DNA of 64,000 nt from Gigantopelta aegis (lineage: Eukaryota > Mollusca > Gastropoda > Neomphalida > Peltospiridae), in contig NC_054712.1 of assembly GCF_016097555.1 (NCBI RefSeq), forward strand, positions 54,994,172-55,058,171. Reading direction: 5' to 3'. Positions 59,601 to 64,000 of this stretch are shown in pieces; the stretch's first letter is position 1; each line of letters starts with the position of its first letter. The position numbers and the translations under genes were made by a program. Under the pieces are notes generated by a model. The model had not been told where the DNA came from. It ran no database searches and worked only from the letters and a program-made list of their open reading frames with translations.

Positions 59601-61124
59601 TACGACTTTTCAAGTTTTCATTAAATAATACAGTGTCCACATATAAAGTTTCTTAAGTAGTTTATATTTACATAAACTACCCATGATTAGGTAAATAATT
59701 TGTTATATATTTTAAAACAACAAAAAAAAACTTCTTCTGTACATACCTGTTTCTAACCCATTTATTGTTTGCGTAAATAATGCATTATTTATATTAGTAA
59801 CCCGCGATTTATATACGCCAATTCATTATTCATATCCAGTGTAGAATGACAAATATCACCGACTCACCAAATTCCCACTTTGTATGGGATTTATCGTCTG
59901 TCCAAGTCTCAGCCAATCAGCGTGCAACTGATGAAGACCATGAGATACCGACCAATCAGCGAACGCAATGCAGTCTTCCGTTGTAATATTTCCCCAGGCA
60001 GATGACGTCAAACTTGAGGCCGAGATGTTGTACGTCATCTGTAGTCTAATAATAGCTGCACGTGCATATCGCAGAGTTTGTATGTCGGGGAAAATAACAC
60101 CGAATTTAGCCACGGATGCAAATACTGAAATAAGATGTAACATAGTTATATTGTATAATGTTTTTTTCTATTGAATTTATGGCATCAAGTGGCATGCTAG
60201 TGACGAAATGGACCATCATGAATGTAACAAAACTAATAAGCATGTACGCACGTGCGTATCATATACTGACCAATCCAGGATTGGAGGGAGCAACAAATTC
60301 AAAAGTTATGCATATTTCAGCAAAAAGGGGCGGCAAATAGCCCAGTGTGTAAATCGCTCCCCATCGGTGGACCCATTAGGCTATTTCTTGTTCCAGCCAG
60401 TGCACAACGACATGTGCTATCCTGTCTGTGGGATGATGCATATAAAATACCTTGTTACTAATATAAAAATGTAGCGAGTACCCTCTCTAAGACTATATGT
60501 CAAAATGACCAAGTGTTTTACATCTAACAGCCAATGATTCATAAACCAATGTGCTCTGGTCTAGTGGTGTCTAAGACGGCGGAAATTACTAGTATCCTGC
60601 ATAGAGCTGTCCAACCTTACTGTTCTCCGAAACCTGCATTATGAAGCCAACTGTCTTTAATTTAGAGGCTGTTTTCAGATGCGGATCCAGGATTTTGTAA
60701 AGGGTGGGGATCACAAAATTCTAAAAATGGCAATTTGAATTTGTCAAAGGCAAACGTGGGTTTGAAATAAAGCTTCTCAGCGGCACGTTTTAAGGGCAAT
60801 TTTAGTGTTGTGTTTTGGGAATGGTGAATGGCGGGTAGGCGGGAGTTTCGAGACTCCTGTGACACCCCTTCCCCCGATATCTGGATCCGCTAATGGTTTT
60901 TGATACAGTAATCTCCTAACTCTCTTATTCTGCTAGGTGGCCGCTTCACACAGTTTTGACTGTTCTCTATTAATAAAACTCACTGCTGTGCAAGACGTTT
61001 GGTTCAACTGCACTGAGATACTTGATCCTGTGTCGAGCGAACCGGCGGATCCCGATGTACGCGTCAAGGGGGTGGTTCACGGACAGTGCGGTCGACATCG
61101 TGGCCAAATCCTGAGACACTTCCC
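48608..61124 (-). CDS. P4HA: Prolyl 4-hydroxylase subunit alpha, 5' partial
   Basis: ER-lumen Fe(II)/2-oxoglutarate dioxygenase that hydroxylates proline in collagen-type repeats, in complex with PDI. Twelve exons join in phase on the minus strand (424 codons + stop): 61124-60984, 60124-59868, 58899-58842, 57861-57767, 57028-56873, 56388-56321, 54171-54054, 53729-53676, 52583-52509, 51421-51353, 49663-49567, 48696-48608. Seen: N-terminal dimerisation-region pattern [15 protein letters not shown]; peptide-binding helices TYNISAS...[32 protein letters not shown], the start of the catalytic domain; [15 protein letters not shown] with iron ligands H and D; RLATFMFY and [23 protein letters not shown] with the distal iron His and GQKW with the 2-oxoglutarate Lys; VANKW. 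Oddities: the tail after VANKWI does not match the usual HERGQEFRRPC, and the linker before CRKY is short. The signal peptide and first exons were not found. The P4HA1/2/3 subtype is not determined. Confidence 0.92.
49254..49319. repeat. 66-base poly-C run
   Basis: Uninterrupted C run in P4HA intron 11 (between the last two exons), within a TIR-like segment (CTGGCGTAGCCAAG at 49121, TCTACGCCAG at 49349). The run could form i-motif/G-quadruplex structures; its exact length is vulnerable to assembly error. Confidence 0.9.
51987..52166. repeat. Palindromic MITE, AATAAATATGGGACGAAT
   Basis: About 180 bp: left arm AAATATGGGACGAATGTACG + AAGCCTGTTT, right arm AAACAGGCTT + TGTAAATTCGTCCCATATTT. Internally, ACAGGTGTTTAAGCATTGTA is repeated. 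P4HA intron 9. Confidence 0.88.
52978..53175 (+). repeat. ~96-bp tandem duplication
   Basis: TTCTTGATTTCCATTGTC...GTATGGGCTCCCATTT occurs twice in a row with one or two differences; P4HA intron 8. Confidence 0.92.
53551..53633. repeat. (CT)n microsatellite
   Basis: Pure CT, about 83 bases, 43 bases from the donor of P4HA exon 8. A poly-C run lies shortly before it (about 53440-53460). Confidence 0.95.
54993..55792. mobile_element. TTAA-flanked element copy 3, intact, inverted
   Basis: 800 bp, ends AGGGACACACCCTAGTT and AACTAGGGTGTGCGGCT, TTAA at 54989-54992 and 55793-55796. Opposite orientation to copies 1 and 2. The 112-codon frame (55379-55717, plus strand here) is again open from [13 protein letters not shown] to the end. 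Confidence 0.9.
56405..56700. repeat. Compound tetranucleotide/AT simple repeat
   Basis: CTGT, CTAT, GTAT and TACATA blocks around about 50 bases of pure AT, starting 17 bases from the acceptor side of P4HA exon 6. Tyr/Ile and Cys/Leu frames over it are artefacts. Confidence 0.92.
58960..59225. repeat. (CAGA)n/(CAGG)n imperfect repeat
   Basis: Variant CAGACAGACAGG tetranucleotides over about 265 bases, in P4HA intron 2. Confidence 0.92.
60327..60575 (+). repeat. SINE family B
   Basis: Head GGGGCGGCAAATAGCCCAGT, body CCAGCCAGTGCACAACGACA, tail TCAAAATGACCAAGTGTTTT and CTAGTGGTGTC. P4HA intron 1 (of those seen). Confidence 0.82.
60674..60893. mobile_element. 220-bp TIR fragment, GCGGATCCAGGATTTTG
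   Basis: Ends CAGATGCGGATCCAGGATTT and ATCTGGATCCGCTAATG are roughly inverted and resemble the ends of the element at 41713-42822. A deleted relative is likely. Confidence 0.6.
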
Positions 61125-62046
61125 CTACAAGACTGTTATAAACGAGAGAAATGTTTGGTTAAAAACACCCCAGCACATAGTTTAATCAGAGGCTATTAAA
61201 TAAGTGTTGAATATATGGTAACTGTTACTTGGTTTCGAGTTAGAACCCGTTGTTGCTAATTGGAATGATCTTTTATATAAGTAGCAATGAGTCTTTTTGT
61301 GAATACTTTACAAAAATACTTGATAGCACAAAATATGGGTTTTGGTATGTGCAGCAAAAATCAGTTAAAAAGAACCAGCTCGGTTTTCAGGGGTACTCGG
61401 ATTAAAGAGGTTATGTTCTATTGTCCGGTGATGAAGGAATTCCGGTTTACAGAGGGTCCGGTTTTAAGGGGTATATAATATGTATACATACATGTATGTA
61501 TATTTCTATTATAATAGTATAACAAAAGGGAACCGGCGGGGAAAATGTATGCAAATATAACCAAATTATTTAATTTTATTTCGTTCTGTGGCAGGTATAG
61601 GAAGTAACTTCTCCTTGCATATTTCTTGCACATCCATCAAGAGATGGTCATAAATTTATGCGAGTGGGAAAATGCAGTAAAATGAGACGGAATATGCAGC
61701 TGGAGTCGATAGCCAAGTTGTTTTAATATGTCTTTGATGTGACAAGTCCTTCTGTTGGGGACTTATCTTTGTCCCGATACCAGCTCTCGGAGTCTCACCG
61801 AGGCTGCGAGATTCAACTTAAAATGGCCAACAGGACATGACAGGCGACAGTTCTACTGCCGTTTAATGTGTTTTCGGGATACACCTTACGACGTTTATTG
61901 CTTTGTAAGTCGGTTCAGTTACAAGCAATTGTGACAAATTTGCTCAAAACGGGTCTGCATTTGATGCAAACGTTGTTCCTTTTTAAACGTCATCAATCAA
62001 ATCGTGACATTTTTTACCTGTGGAAAAAAATCGGAACAAGGATTTA

Positions 62047-62047
<1 letters not shown>

Positions 62048-62090
<43 letters not shown>
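62048..62090. repeat. (AC)n microsatellite
   Basis: About 43 bases of pure AC. Confidence 0.95.
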
Positions 62091-62094
<4 letters not shown>

Positions 62095-62444
62095 CCCACA
62101 CAACAATTAAACATTTAATACATTTATATTTTTGGCTGAATCATCAAATATTTCCAGATTATTCAGAGTTTAGTGTTGTGATTTGCTGGTGCATGAGGAC
62201 TTTGGTGGTAAGACGCTAATGATAGACTAACCGTTTAACGACACCCCAGCATTAAAATAATACACATCGGTTATAATTGTTTCGGCATGAGATGTATGTA
62301 TCATGTGTAAACTGGACATCCACGAGAACAAGTAAAACGTCTGGTTTTATGGGGTGTCCGGTTTATAGAAGATACCAAATTACATATGAAACAACGTATT
62401 TAGGATTTTTGTAAATAGTTCCATATTCATTTCTGGTACACTGA

Positions 62445-62540
62445 TGGCTGGAATACCCCAAGGTTCAGTATTCGGTCCATGTCTGTTTTTAGTTTGTGTC
62501 AGTGACATTGTCGACGAGCTTAACTGTATAATAAGATTAA
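62445..62540 (+). pseudogene. Non-LTR retrotransposon reverse transcriptase fragment
   Basis: The frame from about 62450 reads GIPQGSVFGPCLFLVCVSDI, the conserved G-x-PQGS-x-GP...F block of LINE-type reverse transcriptases. It opens abruptly and is lost within about 90 bases; the catalytic YADD block was not found. It is a dead scrap. Confidence 0.7.
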
Positions 62541-63722
62541 AACAAATTTAACAGCATCATAAATATCTTAACCATTATACAATCTAACATTAATAAACAT
62601 TTTACAGAAACTCCACAAATGATCAAATTTCTGGCATGTTACGTTTAACCTTGAAAAAAGCCTTATAGAGTATTATTTTCGAAAACTAACATTAACGAAC
62701 CTCGTGCAAATAACCTGCATTTTCGTATCACACCTATTAATACAACGCAGATAATGCAAATTAAATAATTCACATTCATGATATATAAATCATCGTGCTG
62801 GGGTTTCGTTAAACATTCATTCATTCATTCATTCATTCTGGAGTTCATCTATGGTTTCTCTACTGATGAAATATAAGCATTCACTAGATCAACAGATAAT
62901 GATAACAGATAACTGTTACGGCCCTTAAATATGCATGCATCCACTGAACATATTTATCATATGATCTAAAATTAATTTTGTTCTCGGGGTATAAGGTCTT
63001 ATCACATCATGAATGACTCATAAGTGAAGTGCTATGCATTAAATGTTGCCAGAGATCTATGTCTACCGTATTGCAAACAATGCCTAATAGATCATTACTA
63101 CTGAGGTCGCCTGCTGTGCTCAGTATGCTGCTGTTAAAAAATCACACGACTCTAAAATACCTTTTGAAAGAATTAAATAGGGTTGGGGCCTTTTTAAATC
63201 AAGAAAATTGCATGCCTTGAAAAGTCCTACTGTTAAATTGACGATAAAATTGCTACTCTCTGGGCGTATAGTTGTAAGGGTTGATCCCACGACGATCACA
63301 CGGGGAGAGAAGGTGAATTAGTTTTAAGCGCCATCATCCAAAGAATATTAAATAATTTGCAAGAACCCATAAAATGTATTTGTATGTAAAACCTGTCATC
63401 CATTAAAACGAAGGATCTTCTTTTATAGAAGTGACACCGTCCCCCACCCCCACCCCAGAAATGCAAGCAGAAATGGTTTCCCTCTGGTTTGCATTGATAA
63501 TATTTTCGACCCTCGGACATAGCAGAATTCTGGATCTTCAGAATTTGGCTCTTTCAGAATGTAGCTGTTTTTCTTACTGTTGCATTACATTAATCACTAG
63601 TAGAACGAATACTATTACACAGTGGGAGATCTATGTTTCGTATTACATGTCTTTTTATTTATTTATAATTCTACTAACACTATTTAAAATATATGACTGT
63701 GTATGCATTTATTTTTGCGTGT

Positions 63723-63952
63723 GGCAGTCTTGCTACAGACGGCGTAATGATGTAGTGATCTGAGGAGCGGCAGTCTTGCTACAGACGGCGTAATGATGTA
63801 GTGATCTGAGGAGCGGCAGTCTTGCTACAGACGGCGTAATGATGTAGTGATCTGAGGAGCGGCAGTCTTGCTACAGACGGCGTAATGATGTAGTGATCTG
63901 AGGAGCGGCAGTCTTGCTACAGACGGCGTAATGATGTAGTGATCTGAGGAGT
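63723..63952 (+). repeat. 46-bp tandem repeat, five copies
   Basis: Unit GGCAGTCTTGCTACAGACGG + CGTAATGATGTAGTGATCTG + AGGAGC, exactly 46 bp apart and almost identical. The array ends before the window edge with a diverged unit (GGCAGTCTTCTTGTAGACGA). Confidence 0.95.
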
Positions 63953-64000
63953 GGCAGTCTTCTTGTAGACGAAGAACCTGACAGCGATTTGTTGAAACAA

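Larger units (their letters stand above)
61125..64000. other. Upstream of the P4HA exons seen
   Basis: Probably holds or leads to the missing first exons of P4HA, but none could be supported. Visible: an (AC)n tract at 62048-62090, a reverse-transcriptase scrap at 62445-62540, SINE tail scraps near 62225 and 62795, and a 46-bp repeat at the end. Confidence 0.5.

Noticed and set aside
63029-63220. 63-codon frame as a missing P4HA or other exon
   Set aside because: Wrong strand for P4HA, no recognisable motif, and no splice context was supported.

Overview
This is a 64 kb piece of animal nuclear DNA: AT-rich, intron-rich and packed with repeats. The tRNA-headed SINE families, with tails such as 'GTCGTTAAATAAAACATTTCC' and 'GTGGTGTCGTTAAACAAAAC', look lophotrochozoan, most likely a mollusc. 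This rests on recognition only, and no species is claimed. Nothing bacterial, no CRISPR array and no operon is present.

Three host genes can be built exon by exon, with every splice phase closing. (1) METTL3, the catalytic subunit of the nuclear m6A mRNA methyltransferase, lies on + at 4085-26796: 16 coding exons, 551 codons, DPPW motif intact. (2) An EXD1-like DEDDy 3'-5' exonuclease lies on - at 33872-29980: 4 exons, 263 codons, including one GC-AG intron. (3) A prolyl 4-hydroxylase alpha subunit lies on - at 61124-48608: 12 exons found, 5' end missing, HxD...H and 2-oxoglutarate lysine present. A fourth gene is cut by the left edge: 1-2717 on - is one open frame made of four repeats of about 226 codons and is not firmly identified. 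The genes do not form a pathway, although METTL3 and EXD1 both act on RNA.

The rest is mobile or repetitive DNA. The largest item is a 5.4 kb element at 35201-40614 with inverted repeats of about 300 bp. It carries an intronless gene of about 1,465 codons: Cys/His modules, a possible RNase H-like (DDE) core, a FEN/PIN-like nuclease segment and a CXC cysteine domain. Two +1 shifts break the frame. This is the best candidate for an under-described system here.

Region by region: 0-2.7 kb, the repeated coding segment; 2.7-4.1 kb, SINE tail and hairpin MITE; 4.1-26.8 kb, METTL3 with introns full of SINEs, foldbacks, a 39-bp minisatellite, a 40-bp repeat and a TTAA element hit by a hAT; 26.8-30 kb, SINEs and foldbacks; 30-33.9 kb, EXD1-like; 34-35.2 kb, 21-bp repeats; 35.2-40.6 kb, the large transposon; 40.6-48.6 kb, nested elements with readable target duplications; 48.6-61.1 kb, P4HA with a 66-base C run; 61-64 kb, a reverse-transcriptase scrap and a 46-bp repeat. 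Most exact insertion histories below are read from target duplications or from flanking repeat units.
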